Shown here one piece after another: positions 45,003 through 54,419 of a DNA stretch of 64,000 nt. Within the stretch, counting starts at the first letter, position 1. The number at the start of each line of letters is the position of its first letter. The translations under genes were made by a program, and so were the position numbers. This stretch comes from Bifidobacterium pluvialisilvae (GTDB taxonomy: Bacteria; Actinomycetota; Actinomycetes; Actinomycetales; Bifidobacteriaceae), in NCBI RefSeq assembly GCF_019331695.1, contig NZ_JAHBBI010000005.1, positions 1-64,000 of the forward strand, read 5' to 3'. The notes beneath the pieces are model-generated. The model saw only the letters and a list, made by a program, of their open reading frames with translations, made no database searches and was not told the origin of the DNA.

Positions 45003-47342
45003 ATGACCAGTCTACTTGAAGAGGCAAGCATCCAGTTCTTCAACGAGGCCAAGGGCTTGTTTGACATGATGCCTCTGTTTGGCATCGAGCCGCAGGATCT
45101 TCTAGTGCAGCTCGGGACCCCGAGCGCTTCCCTCTCCCGGTTGCGCGACACTCCGGAATGGCAGCGTGTTTGCACTCTGCTGATCAGGAGAGGAACGGAT
45201 GAGCCGACTTGGTGGCGCACGCCGTTGGGCAACTATGCTGCTCGAAACGTTCCTATTGAAGCCAAGACAATTACCAAGGCTGAGGCGGCGAAGATTCTTG
45301 GCGTTTCCAATGCGACTGTGGCGACGCTCGTCCGCCGCGGAACGCTGCGATCCGACGAGGGGAAGCCGTACCTTTCCGACACGCTCGAACGCATGCTTGA
45401 GCCGAAGAAGGCTGGTCGTCCCCGCAAAAGCAAGACCCCACTGACTCAAAAAGACGACGTGTCTAAGGAAGCCTCGAACCGTGTGAAGCCTATCCTCAAG
45501 TGGGCCGGCGGCAAGTCACAGATGCTTGACGTGCTGCTGCCCAAGGTGCCGGAACATTACGGCAAGTACATAGAGCCGTTCTTCGGAGGCGGAGCCTTGT
45601 TCTTCGCGCTTCAGCCCAAGGATGCCGTGATCGCGGACAGCAACCCTGAACTGGTGAACCTGTACACGCAGGTCAGGGATAACGTCGAGGACGTGATCTC
45701 CAGCCTTGCCGGGTACAAGAACGAGAAAGAGCAGTTCCTTGAGGTCCGCGCGCTGGACTGGACGGCCCTTCCCCCGGTCGAGGCCGCCGCCCGCACCTTG
45801 TACTTGAACAAGACATGCTTCAATGGCCTATACCGAGTCAACCGCAAGGGACAATTCAACACGCCCTTCGCCAACTACAAGAATCCCACCATCTGCGATG
45901 CCGACGGTCTTCGTCATGCCTCCCATGCGCTCGCCAACGCGACGATTGTGTGTGGCGACTATGCAACGGTGCTTGCCGAGTATGCCGAGCCGGGCGACTT
46001 CGTGTTCCTCGACCCTCCGTATATTCCGGTATCCGAGTATTCGGATTTCAAGCGATATACGAAAAAACAGTTCGGCATTGAGGACCATTCACGGCTGGCG
46101 ATCGAGTTCACGCGCCTGCATGCGATGGGTTGTCATTTGCTGCTGACCAACTCGAATCATCCGTTGGTGCATGAGCTGTATGGACAGTATGAGATTCAGG
46201 TCATTCCGACGAAACGTTCCGTCGCATGCCGTGCAAGCAGCCGCACCGGAGAGGATACGCTGGTCATCGCGGAGCCGGAGCCTAGGGCTCTTGTCGCGGT
46301 ATCTTCCAATCCTCGTGGACTGTCGAAGCAGGTCGGTTTGTATCCCTCGACCCGGTTCATGGGTTCCAAGCAGAAGCTGCTGACTGAGCTGTGGGACGTG
46401 GCGTCCCGGTTCGAGTTCAATTCGGTGGTTGACTTGTTCTCCGGCTCGGGCATCGTCAGCTACATGTTCAAAGCACAGGGCAAGCAGGTTATCAGCAATG
46501 ACTACATGGCCATGAGCGCGACCTTCACCAAGGCGATGGTCGAGAACCAAACCGTTACCCTGCCGCTCGATGTTGCATGGGGGCTCCTTGAGGACTGCCA
46601 GACGGATGGCTTCGTGTCCTCCACTTTTAAAGACCTGTACTACACGGACGAGGAGAACCACCTGATCGACGTGCTTCGTACTCGTATCAAGGCCATTGAC
46701 GACCCATACCAGCGGGCCATCGCGATGACCGCCCTGATTCGAGCATGCACGAAGAAGCGACCTCGCGGCATCTTCACCTACACTGGCCATCGGTATGATG
46801 ACGGCCGTAAGGATCTCAAGAAGTCTCTGTCCGAACAGTTCTTGGACGCTGTCGAAGCGGTGAATAACGCCGTCTTCGACAACCACCAGCGGAACGAATC
46901 CATTCGAGGTGACGCACTCCAGCTCTCGGTGGATCATCCCGATCTCGTGTATATGGATCCGCCCTACTACTCGCCGTTGTCAGACAACGAGTATGTACGC
47001 CGATACCATTTCGTCGAAGGTCTGGCCTGTGACTGGCAAGGCGTCGAGATGCAGGAGCACACCAAGACCAAGAAATTCAAGTCATATCCGACCCCCTTCT
47101 CGTCCCGTACCGGTGCCGCCGACGCGTTCGACCGGCTGATCTGTCGTTTCAAGGACAGCATTCTGATCATCTCCTACTCGTCCAACAGTCAGCCAACCAA
47201 GGAGGAAATGCTGGAAATCCTCGGTCGTTACAAGAAGAACGTCGAGGTCGTGCCGGTTGACTACCGGTACTCGATCGGCACCCAGCACAAGGGCGACGCC
47301 AACCGCAACAAGGTCGAGGAGTACTTCTTCCTTGGCTGGTAG
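45003..47342 (+). CDS. Double DNA adenine methyltransferase of an AlwI-type system
   Basis: 779 aa from ATG 45003 (GGAGGG upstream). Residues ~90-130 form a MerR/excisionase-like helix-turn-helix. Two D12-class adenine-N6 methyltransferase domains follow: domain 1 with KWAGGKSQM (~165) and DPPY at 337-340, domain 2 with FMGSKQKLL (~453), DLFSGSG (~476) and DPPY at 652-655. Two domains fit an asymmetric target methylated on both strands, as for GGATC-type enzymes. The N-terminal HTH fusion is unusual and may allow autoregulation. Confidence 0.88.
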   Translation: MTSLLEEASIQFFNEAKGLFDMMPLFGIEPQDLLVQLGTPSASLSRLRDTPEWQRVCTLLIRRGTDEPTWWRTPLGNYAARNVPIEAKTITKAEAAKILGVSNATVATLVRRGTLRSDEGKPYLSDTLERMLEPKKAGRPRKSKTPLTQKDDVSKEASNRVKPILKWAGGKSQMLDVLLPKVPEHYGKYIEPFFGGGALFFALQPKDAVIADSNPELVNLYTQVRDNVEDVISSLAGYKNEKEQFLEVRALDWTALPPVEAAARTLYLNKTCFNGLYRVNRKGQFNTPFANYKNPTICDADGLRHASHALANATIVCGDYATVLAEYAEPGDFVFLDPPYIPVSEYSDFKRYTKKQFGIEDHSRLAIEFTRLHAMGCHLLLTNSNHPLVHELYGQYEIQVIPTKRSVACRASSRTGEDTLVIAEPEPRALVAVSSNPRGLSKQVGLYPSTRFMGSKQKLLTELWDVASRFEFNSVVDLFSGSGIVSYMFKAQGKQVISNDYMAMSATFTKAMVENQTVTLPLDVAWGLLEDCQTDGFVSSTFKDLYYTDEENHLIDVLRTRIKAIDDPYQRAIAMTALIRACTKKRPRGIFTYTGHRYDDGRKDLKKSLSEQFLDAVEAVNNAVFDNHQRNESIRGDALQLSVDHPDLVYMDPPYYSPLSDNEYVRRYHFVEGLACDWQGVEMQEHTKTKKFKSYPTPFSSRTGAADAFDRLICRFKDSILIISYSSNSQPTKEEMLEILGRYKKNVEVVPVDYRYSIGTQHKGDANRNKVEEYFFLGW

Positions 47343-47351
47343 CGAAAAGAC

Positions 47352-47402
47352 ACAGGCGGGGAGAATTGCGCTATTAAACGGCATGATCCCCTCCCCGCCT
47401 GT
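47352..47402 (+). terminator. 12-bp inverted repeat between methyltransferase and endonuclease genes
   Basis: ACAGGCGGGGAG at 47352-47363 is perfectly repeated inverted at 47391-47402, 12 bp before the endonuclease start. It could attenuate or delay endonuclease expression relative to the methyltransferase; no T-tract follows. Confidence 0.45.
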
Positions 47403-47413
47403 AAGCTGGGGTC

Positions 47414-49117
47414 ATGGGCAAGCAAATATCAATCTGGAACATCGGCAACACGGGACTGCGTAACCCACTGCGCATCTGGGAAGGGCTCCAGCTGTTCGCC
47501 GAATCCCCGTTCAATGGCAATCTGCGAGGCGACAATGAAGACCGCTTCCAGACACTGCTCAACAACGCCGGACTCGTCCACTCAACGGGTAAAGCCGAAG
47601 ACACCAGCAGCTATGCCAGAAAATGGCGTCTCATGTTCGGCCGGTTCGGCTTCATCTATCCCCAAGTCAAAAAGAAGGAGGGTAAACAGGAGGATCTAGG
47701 ACCAATGGACCAAGTGACGCCATTCGGCGAGATCTTCCTCAACGCCAAAACCTATCCAGCACAACAGGAGTGCTTCCTGCGCTCGCTTAGCCTGGAACAA
47801 TTCGAGGTTCCCGGCGATCTTGGATTCTTCTCGCCACTGCGTTGGATACTGGCTGTGATGCTCGAACTGGAGAAACGAACCGGCACCAGTGAAATCAGCC
47901 GTATCGAGTTCTCCCTCTGGGGACACACCACCGACCCCAGCTACGACATCAACGACGTTGTCGAGCACATCATCGATCTCCGCAACCGGCGCAGACAAGC
48001 ATCCGCCAAGAAGAGGTTCGATGCCGCGGAGATCAAGAAACGCGGTGAGGACTACGACAAAAAGAGCGACAATTTCACTGACTACAGCGACATGAACATG
48101 CGCTATCTACGTATCAGCGGAGTCGTGCAACGAAAAGGCCGCGGTCTCATCATCGTTCCCGCCAAACACCTGCTCGCGGAAAAACTCGCCAAGACCACGG
48201 CGAGCCGCCGTCCCATTATGGACGTGTACCGGGAACTCTGCAGGGGCGCCGCGTTGCCCACAGATGATCTCAACACTGCAAAGGCTCTGTTGTCCAATAC
48301 GGAAGCACAGCTGAAGAATAACAATATCCTTTACGATCTGAGCGGCCGTTCTCTGAAGACCGTCGCTGAAATCAACAACGTGCGCCTGGAGCTGGAACAG
48401 CTTTGGCAGCAAACCGACGAGATCAAGTATGCGAAAGATCAGCCGGCACAATGGCGGGAGATCGCCGACTACATGACATTGCTTATCAAAGGCGGCGGCA
48501 AGAAGATCGACGCCACAGACGAGGACAACGGCATCGAAGTTCCCAAGGATGAAACTCCGGTCTACCTTGAATGGACGCTATGGCGCGCTGCACTCGCGCT
48601 CGGGAACCTGACCAACCATCCCAGCGATGTTCGAGGATTCCGTCTTGATTCCGATTTCCTTCCCGTTTCTACGGCAGGCGGCGGCCAAGGTGATTTGTAC
48701 TGGGAGTACGGTGACTTCACCATCCTGACCGAAGTCACCATGTCCACATCTTCCAGACAGGAAGCGATGGAAGGCGAACCGGTCCGTCGTCATGTATCCG
48801 ACGCGGTGCTGAAGTACGGTGAGAGTAACAAACCTGTGTATGGCCTGTTCGTTGCGGTGAGGATTGACACCAACACAGCCGAAACCTTCCGACACGGCGT
48901 ATGGTATGCCAAAGGCGATGTTAAGCAGCGGCTCAACATCCTTCCGCTGCCGCTTGAACAGTTCCAGACATATTTCATCTCCCTGTTCCAATCTAAGGAA
49001 TCGGCAAAGCATGAGAAAGTGAGGGAACTGATCGAAACCTGCGAAGCTCAGCGTGACTCCATGGAAGCCCCTGAATGGAAGGAATACATCAAGCAAGTAG
49101 CCTCTGCTGGTGTATGA
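47414..49117 (+). CDS. AlwI family type II restriction endonuclease
   Basis: 567 aa. The N-terminus ISIWNIGNTGLRNPLRIWEG and the C-terminal nuclease-like segment (ILTEVTMSTSSRQEAMEGEP then VRRHVSD) fit the RE_AlwI family (PF09491), whose prototype cuts near GGATC. An E-x-T-type catalytic context is visible there. Weak ribosome site, 71 bp after the methyltransferase and behind an inverted repeat, consistent with lower expression than the protective enzyme. Confidence 0.82.
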   Translation: MGKQISIWNIGNTGLRNPLRIWEGLQLFAESPFNGNLRGDNEDRFQTLLNNAGLVHSTGKAEDTSSYARKWRLMFGRFGFIYPQVKKKEGKQEDLGPMDQVTPFGEIFLNAKTYPAQQECFLRSLSLEQFEVPGDLGFFSPLRWILAVMLELEKRTGTSEISRIEFSLWGHTTDPSYDINDVVEHIIDLRNRRRQASAKKRFDAAEIKKRGEDYDKKSDNFTDYSDMNMRYLRISGVVQRKGRGLIIVPAKHLLAEKLAKTTASRRPIMDVYRELCRGAALPTDDLNTAKALLSNTEAQLKNNNILYDLSGRSLKTVAEINNVRLELEQLWQQTDEIKYAKDQPAQWREIADYMTLLIKGGGKKIDATDEDNGIEVPKDETPVYLEWTLWRAALALGNLTNHPSDVRGFRLDSDFLPVSTAGGGQGDLYWEYGDFTILTEVTMSTSSRQEAMEGEPVRRHVSDAVLKYGESNKPVYGLFVAVRIDTNTAETFRHGVWYAKGDVKQRLNILPLPLEQFQTYFISLFQSKESAKHEKVRELIETCEAQRDSMEAPEWKEYIKQVASAGV

Positions 49118-49122
49118 CAATA

Positions 49123-49166
49123 AGTGTCGGGCAATGAGGCAATGAGATAGCACATTGCCCAACACT
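49123..49166. terminator. Bidirectional hairpin between the endonuclease and holin genes
   Basis: 14-bp stem (AGTGTCGGGCAATG with CATTGCCCAACACT, one wobble pair) between convergent genes; the only feature in this short gap. Confidence 0.65.
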
Positions 49167-49174
49167 CATTCCTT

Positions 49175-49456
49175 CTAGGACAGTACGTCCTTGCTGAGCT
49201 TGCCGCTGAACGCTTGGTTCACGAGCGTGTAGACGGCTTGTGCGACGCCGATGACGCCGGTGAGGACGATGCCCCACCCGTAGCCGTGGAACCCATTGGT
49301 GGCGGCGATGGCGACTACGCCGAGCAGAACGCTCACGCCGAGGCTGGTCAGGCCCACGTAGTCGGCGGGGATGTACTTCTTGAACGCCTGTACGAGTGCG
49401 GGTGCGACGAGGGCGACGATGCCGGCGGCGAGGGTGGTTGCTGCGGAAATATCCAT
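49175..49456 (-). CDS. Phage holin-like membrane protein
   Basis: 93 aa from ATG 49456 (GAGGAGAAC upstream). Two to three hydrophobic segments (residues ~8-25, 40-60, 65-85) and a charged C-terminus. Directly downstream of the endolysin gene. Holins permeabilise the membrane for endolysin action. Confidence 0.7.
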   Translation of the reverse strand: MDISAATTLAAGIVALVAPALVQAFKKYIPADYVGLTSLGVSVLLGVVAIAATNGFHGYGWGIVLTGVIGVAQAVYTLVNQAFSGKLSKDVLS

Positions 49457-49545
49457 GAGTGTTCTCCTCAGGTTTGGTTGGTCGTAGGTATGGGAATTGC
49501 GGCCTCCGGCATGGTGCCGAAGGCCGCAAACGGACGGCGGCATGC

Positions 49546-50622
49546 TCAGTAGCGCAGCTGCTGTCCGGGATAGATGAGGTTCGGGTTCCTCAGGTTGTTG
49601 AGCTGGGCGACGCGCTGCCAGCCGGATGCGCCGAAGATGCCGCTCAGTGTCTCGCCGCTCTTCACGACGTGGATCCGCGTGCCGGTCGCACCTGTGCTCA
49701 CGGTCGGCGTGCTGTTACCTCGGTAGACTACGGTCTGGCCGGGCCAGATGCGGTTGATGTTGCCGGAGGGCACGCTCCACGCGGTCACAGGCCATAGTCC
49801 GGTGCGCGCGGCGATTCCACTGATTGTGTCGCCGGAACGCACCACCACGCTGTAGCCGGCACCCGCGCTCGGCTTGTTCGGCTGAGGTGCGGGCTGCGGC
49901 TGGGGCTGCGGTGCCGGCGTGGGCGTGACGGTGGTGTTGCCGGGGTTGGCGTACTTGTTCCACTGCGTGGTGTTGCCGCGGAAGTAGTTGAGGTCCAGCG
50001 GGCCCGCGTATCCGTTGATGCGTCCGTTGCTGGTGTACTGGCGCATTGCCTCGCCGTATTTGCCGTAGTTCCATGGGCGCGCCTGGTATCCGGTCGCCGC
50101 GTTGTTGGCGTACTGCGCCACCCACAGGCCGCATCGGCTGCGCACGTCGCTCGGGATCTGATGCAGGTAGGCGGCGCTCGTGTAGACGAGCGGCCACACT
50201 CCGGTCCTCGCGTGCACCCTGTTGACGAACACACGGATCCAACTGGAGTTGCCCCATGCCGCGTTCTGATAGGACTCCCAATCGAGTACGAGAATCACGC
50301 GCCCCAAGTACGGGCGGACGGTGTTCACGAAGTAGTCGGCCTCGGCGGTCGCGTTGCCTCCGCCGGCGTAGTGGTAGAAGCCGAGGCTCTTGCCTCGCTG
50401 CTGGACGCACTGGGCCTGGCGGGTCATGTACCCGTTGGTGAAGCCGGTGCCCTGCGTGGCTTTGACGATGGCGAAGTCGTAGTCGGCGGTGCAGGTGACG
50501 GTCGGAGACTGCCAGCCGGATACGTCGATGCCTCGCATGTCGGCCATCGCGCTGGGCGTGACGGTGAACATGGCGAGCAGCAATGCCATGGTCGCGAGTA
50601 GTCGGTGTCTGATCTTGGACAT
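49546..50622 (-). CDS. Phage endolysin: GH25 muramidase with LysM domains
   Basis: 358 aa. An N-terminal hydrophobic segment (1-28, cut after SAMA) suggests export independent of the holin. The GH25 lysozyme domain (~29-215; RGIDVSGWQSPT, FAIVKATQGTGF, VLDWES) carries the acidic catalytic residues. A Pro/Gln linker (~228-248) leads to two LysM repeats (~257-300 and ~310-358). It degrades peptidoglycan at host lysis. Confidence 0.9.
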   Translation of the reverse strand: MSKIRHRLLATMALLLAMFTVTPSAMADMRGIDVSGWQSPTVTCTADYDFAIVKATQGTGFTNGYMTRQAQCVQQRGKSLGFYHYAGGGNATAEADYFVNTVRPYLGRVILVLDWESYQNAAWGNSSWIRVFVNRVHARTGVWPLVYTSAAYLHQIPSDVRSRCGLWVAQYANNAATGYQARPWNYGKYGEAMRQYTSNGRINGYAGPLDLNYFRGNTTQWNKYANPGNTTVTPTPAPQPQPQPAPQPNKPSAGAGYSVVVRSGDTISGIAARTGLWPVTAWSVPSGNINRIWPGQTVVYRGNSTPTVSTGATGTRIHVVKSGETLSGIFGASGWQRVAQLNNLRNPNLIYPGQQLRY

Positions 50623-50643
50623 GCCTTTGTCCCTCTCTTATGA

Positions 50644-50682
50644 GGAAAGCCCCATTGCGATTGGCGTCGCATGGGGCTTTCC
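50644..50682. terminator. Hairpin upstream of the endolysin gene
   Basis: GGAAAGCCCCA/TGGGGCTTTCC 11-bp stem with a 17-nt loop, followed by A/T-rich DNA. It separates the endolysin from the structural genes on the minus strand. Confidence 0.7.
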
Positions 50683-50714
50683 GGGTTTGACTGATCGGTC
50701 TGTTCTGTTGTTCT

Positions 50715-51077
50715 TCAGTTATGCGGATGGTGCTGGTAGTTCCAGTCGTCGGTGTCGAGCCGGTGCCGGTAGTCGTCTTCGAGTTGCTGGCAGCGCACGT
50801 GGCCGGGTCCGTTGCCGCCGCGCTCGGTGTAGGCTTTGCCTGCGTCGAGCTGGTGTTCGTGCTGCATGCGGCTTGTGGTCGGCAGAAACAGGCTCTGCCG
50901 GTAGATCTCCAGCTCCAATCGGCGGATGGTCGGCGAGTCGGCTATGGCCTGTTCGAGGTTCCTGCGCTGGTCGATGCGGCGTAGCAGCCATGAGACGATC
51001 GAGGTTATGGCGCCGCTGCCGATGACCGCGCAGGCGATGAGAATCAGCGGATGCGTGGTGGTGAGGTTCATGGTCAT
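50715..51077 (-). CDS. Small phage membrane protein with coiled-coil tail
   Basis: 120 aa from ATG 51077 (51071 is the alternative). One N-terminal membrane helix (ILIACAVIGSGAITSIVSWL) is followed by a charged, probably coiled-coil segment (RRIDQRRNLEQAIADSP) and a His-rich end. Such proteins lie in lysis or tail regions of actinophages; function unknown. It starts inside the last bases of the upstream baseplate gene. Confidence 0.6.
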   Translation of the reverse strand: MTMNLTTTHPLILIACAVIGSGAITSIVSWLLRRIDQRRNLEQAIADSPTIRRLELEIYRQSLFLPTTSRMQHEHQLDAGKAYTERGGNGPGHVRCQQLEDDYRHRLDTDDWNYQHHPHN

Positions 51078-52318
51078 CCTGTTGCATGGACGATATAGGT
51101 GCCGATTGGGATAGTCGCTTCTTCTCTTGCGGTCCAGATGATTTCGGTGTCGCCGGCTGCCACCGCGGCGCGTGTGGCGCTGATTCGGATCTCCTTCTGG
51201 TAGTCGGCAGCTGCGATGGGTATGTACGCGATGCTGCAAATGTGGTGTTCGTTTGCGGACAGCGCGGGCACGTTCCCCTCCACCGTGATTGAGAATGTTT
51301 CTCCTGCGGGGATCGTGTAGTTGCTGCGCATCTGTGCGAGTCCGAGTTCGAGTGCGGTGTTCTTGGTGTCGGCGGCCATCATATTGACCGCTTTTCGGGA
51401 GATGCTTCCACACAGTACGAAGTATGTGCGGAATCCCGTCGTCCATAGGATTTTCAATGGGCCGTTCGCGTCCGTGGTCGAGAGCGTACCATCTTCGCTG
51501 ACGGTAAGTCCATTACCCGGCTTCACGATGCCGGCCTTATCGGCCGTCGCTATGCCGCCCGAGTCACCGGGGTCGCCCTTGTCCCCCTTCTCTCCCTGCT
51601 TGCCGCGTGGCAGTCCCAGCTCGATGACGGTGTCGCCGTTCGCATCCGTACTGGTGTTCACGGTCGGCGTCGCCGTATCCAGCGAGGTGGCGGTCACGCT
51701 GCTGATCTTGCTGCCTCGCGGGATGCCGAGATTGAGCTTGCGTTTCAGCCCGGTGCCGGTCAATGCGCCCGTGGCCTTCTTCGCCGGGGTGAGCGTGGAG
51801 ACGGTGCCGATGTCAATGCTCGCGTCGGCGATCATCTGCTTGGCCTCGTCGATGGTGTCATGCAGATCCTTCAACGGATCCGCGATCTCCGGGGCCTTCG
51901 GGTTCACTCGCGCGGGCTCGATGATGACGGGTATGTTCCGGCTGGAGACGATGCCGCCGTCAGCGTCCTCGATGTCGATGCCGACCACGGTGCGCTCGCC
52001 GGCGTTCTGCAGCAGGGCGCGGGGCACGGGCGTGGTGAAGCTGACCTGGTACACGCCGGTGGGGTTGTCGGTGCCGGCGGTTTTGGTCATGTCGATGAAT
52101 CCGCCGCCGCTGTTCGGGTCGGTGGGGTCTCGGTTCCATGTCAGTCGTGCGGACAGTCCGTTGAGGTCGTTCACGTCGTTGCCGCCGTCGGTGATGTTGA
52201 ATTTGAGGATGCGTCCGTCCATGTCTCCGGCGTTGAGCCGTACGGGTGGCGCGTAGTCGTTGGCGAGGTCGAGCGTGGCCTCGATGGTGCGGTACTTCTC
52301 GATTTCAAAGCGTGCCAC
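51074..52318 (-). CDS. Phage baseplate (BppU-like) protein with collagen-like segment
   Basis: 414 aa. The N-terminal ~115 residues resemble the BppU baseplate domain (LNAGDMDGRILKFNITDGG, SGLSARLTWNRD). A short Gly-X-Y collagen-like run (GKQGEKGDKGDPGDSGG) at ~240-256 leads to a variable C-terminal host-contact domain. It is probably the receptor-binding part of the tail tip. Directly downstream of the tail-protein chimera. Confidence 0.75.
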   Translation of the reverse strand: MARFEIEKYRTIEATLDLANDYAPPVRLNAGDMDGRILKFNITDGGNDVNDLNGLSARLTWNRDPTDPNSGGGFIDMTKTAGTDNPTGVYQVSFTTPVPRALLQNAGERTVVGIDIEDADGGIVSSRNIPVIIEPARVNPKAPEIADPLKDLHDTIDEAKQMIADASIDIGTVSTLTPAKKATGALTGTGLKRKLNLGIPRGSKISSVTATSLDTATPTVNTSTDANGDTVIELGLPRGKQGEKGDKGDPGDSGGIATADKAGIVKPGNGLTVSEDGTLSTTDANGPLKILWTTGFRTYFVLCGSISRKAVNMMAADTKNTALELGLAQMRSNYTIPAGETFSITVEGNVPALSANEHHICSIAYIPIAAADYQKEIRISATRAAVAAGDTEIIWTAREEATIPIGTYIVHATG

Positions 52319-52327
52319 GATGGTTCC

Positions 52328-53971
52328 TTACTCGGTGGTTTCCTGTTTGACGAACGTGCCGTCCGTGAATGTCCATGTGCCTGTCTTGTCGGTGAGGGTG
52401 ATGGCGTCGCCGAGGGTGATGGCGGTTGCGTCGAAGTGGAGGGTGACGCCGCCGCTGGTCGATTGGCGGATGGCCTGGGCGTGGTTGGCGGCGATGATGG
52501 CCGCGTCGTCCCACGTCTTGGCCTTGGTGGTCACGGTCGCCGTGGTCTCGTCCCATGCGGGTTGCTTCGCGGCGAGGGTCGTGCCGGTCTTGTCCCATTC
52601 TGTTGATTTCGCGTCGAGCGTGTCGGCCGTGGTGTTCCATCGGCCGCTGTTGTCCACGACGGTCTGGGCGACCTGATCCCATTTCGAGGCGTTCTGCGTG
52701 ACTTGTTGGCTGGTGCTCTGCCATGTGGCGGTGCCGGCGATCACCCGGTCGAGGCGTTGCTCGGCCGTGCGGCTGCTTGCGGTGAACCGTTCGATGATGT
52801 TGCCGATGGTGATGACCGACAGCTTGGGGTCGAGCAGATCCTCCTCCAGTTGGAGCACGCGGCCCGACAGGCGCAGGTCCGGGGTGAAGGTGGTGTCCAC
52901 GAGCAGCACGCGGTCGCCAAGGGCGACGTTCGCGGTATCCATGCCGGCTCGGGTGAAGGTGAGCACGTCGGCCTCATAGCTGACAGTGGGCGTGCTGCGC
53001 CGTTTCAGTTCGGCCTTGGTCTCGGCTAGCAGCTGGGCCTTGTCCTCGCAGTCGCCGTTCTCGTAGATGCCTTCGGCGGGATGGATGGCCGTGGTGGTGA
53101 CTTCGGTGATGCCCACGTCGTCCACGTAGATCACCGTCGTGGGGTTCTCGATCCACAGGCGTACGGCGCTGCACAGCTTGTGGGTGGTGAACCGACGTGT
53201 GGTTTTCGTCCATTGGCCGGTGTTCTTCACGGGGTCGAGGGTGATGTTGGAGGTCGGGTATATGTTCACGTTCTGCGACACCTTCAACGTGAGCGTCGAA
53301 CCGGCCGGGCCGTAGGTCCACAAGGTGAGCTGGTGTTCCTTGCCGCCTTTCACGGTGATGAGGTCGCAGGTCGCGGATGTGGCGCACGTGCTGGTGTCGG
53401 TGCCCATCCTGAGCATGACCTTGCCCTCGTGCGGGGCGACTGCACCGTCTTTCTTCACGAGTGCGTCGAGGAACGCGGCGGTCGGGCTGAATAGCCATCC
53501 GTCGCCGTACTGTTTCTCGAATCCGCCGCCTTTGACGAGGTTCTTGCCCATGGTGCTCACGTCCGGGCCGGGCAGCCCCCAAAGCGCGGTGGCTTCAGGG
53601 TCTTCGACGTAGGGCTTGCCATTGTTGATGTCCGCGAAGTCGATGCGACGCCCATAGCCGCCGGTCTCGTTGCCGTCCTCGTCGGTGGTGGGCAGTCCCT
53701 TGCCGTATCCGTAGAGTCTGGTTTTGACGCCGGTGGCGTCCACGGTTCTTGTGATGCCTTTGAGGTCGTGCCCGTACTCGAACCGGCGCGGCGCCGTATT
53801 GGTCTGGTCATCTTGCGCTTTGACGAGGCTGATGGCCCGGTCGGGGTGTGTCATGTTTTGTGCCAAGGAGCGCTTCATTTGCGGGGAAGGCTCGACACGC
53901 GTCTTCGACCCATCATCCAACGTCATTTGCGTCGAGGTGAGCCACCGGTCATTTATCCATGCTCGTGCCAT
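52328..53971 (-). CDS. Chimera: integrase N-terminus fused to phage tail protein
   Basis: 547 aa. Residues 1-~45 (MARAWINDRWLTSTQMTLDD ... RVEPSPQMKRSL) read like the N-terminus of a bifidobacterial phage tyrosine integrase. From ~46 on the protein is a siphophage tail/endopeptidase-like protein (RRFEYGHDLKGITRTVDATG, GGFEKQYGDGWLF carbohydrate-binding-like region, IIERFTASSRTAEQRLDRVI). The reading frame is intact across the join. The start sits where the integrase should start, divergent from the excisionase. A large deletion is the simplest explanation. Confidence 0.75.
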   Translation of the reverse strand: MARAWINDRWLTSTQMTLDDGSKTRVEPSPQMKRSLAQNMTHPDRAISLVKAQDDQTNTAPRRFEYGHDLKGITRTVDATGVKTRLYGYGKGLPTTDEDGNETGGYGRRIDFADINNGKPYVEDPEATALWGLPGPDVSTMGKNLVKGGGFEKQYGDGWLFSPTAAFLDALVKKDGAVAPHEGKVMLRMGTDTSTCATSATCDLITVKGGKEHQLTLWTYGPAGSTLTLKVSQNVNIYPTSNITLDPVKNTGQWTKTTRRFTTHKLCSAVRLWIENPTTVIYVDDVGITEVTTTAIHPAEGIYENGDCEDKAQLLAETKAELKRRSTPTVSYEADVLTFTRAGMDTANVALGDRVLLVDTTFTPDLRLSGRVLQLEEDLLDPKLSVITIGNIIERFTASSRTAEQRLDRVIAGTATWQSTSQQVTQNASKWDQVAQTVVDNSGRWNTTADTLDAKSTEWDKTGTTLAAKQPAWDETTATVTTKAKTWDDAAIIAANHAQAIRQSTSGGVTLHFDATAITLGDAITLTDKTGTWTFTDGTFVKQETTE

Positions 53972-54025
53972 ACCGACCTCTATGCGTCCTGAAGTGGCTG
54001 GTTGGCCCGCATAGCCGGAGGCATG

Positions 54026-54226
54026 ATGCTAAAAGATAACAGCCCGGAGAATCTGCTTACCCCGTCGCAGGTGGCGAGAATCCTTGGCGTACCGGTAAGC
54101 ACATTGTCCCGATGGAGAAGTGAAAGAAGAGAGCTGCCGTATGTCAAAATCGGCCGGGTCGTAAGATATCGGCCACACGACTTGGCGGAATGGCTGGAGA
54201 CCAAGGTCGTTTCTCCACGACCGTAG
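54026..54226 (+). CDS. Excisionase-like helix-turn-helix protein
   Basis: 66 aa from ATG 54026 (ATG 54023 and TTG 54002 are alternatives; GGAGG precedes). A MerR/Xis-type winged HTH: LLTPSQVARILGVPVSTLSRWRSERR then LPYVKIGRVVRYRPHDLAEWLE. Located between the integrase start and the tRNA-Pro, as expected for a recombination directionality factor or helper of the now-deleted integrase. Confidence 0.75.
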   Translation: MLKDNSPENLLTPSQVARILGVPVSTLSRWRSERRELPYVKIGRVVRYRPHDLAEWLETKVVSPRP

Positions 54227-54246
54227 GAAGGACTTCCGCTATTCAT

Positions 54247-54266
54247 GTACCCGATAGGTACCCGAT
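54247..54266. repeat. Two GTACCCGAT direct repeats near the right att site
   Basis: GTACCCGAT at 54247-54255 and 54258-54266, 11 bp apart, 53 bp from the att core. Helical-turn spacing next to att suggests integrase or excisionase arm sites. Confidence 0.35.
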
Positions 54267-54318
54267 TGAAAAAACAGCGGAACTCCAACACTGAAAAAAC
54301 GTTGAAATTCCGCCCTTT

Positions 54319-54395
<77 letters not shown>

Positions 54396-54419
54396 ATGTC
54401 GCTTGCGCAACGAGTAGAT

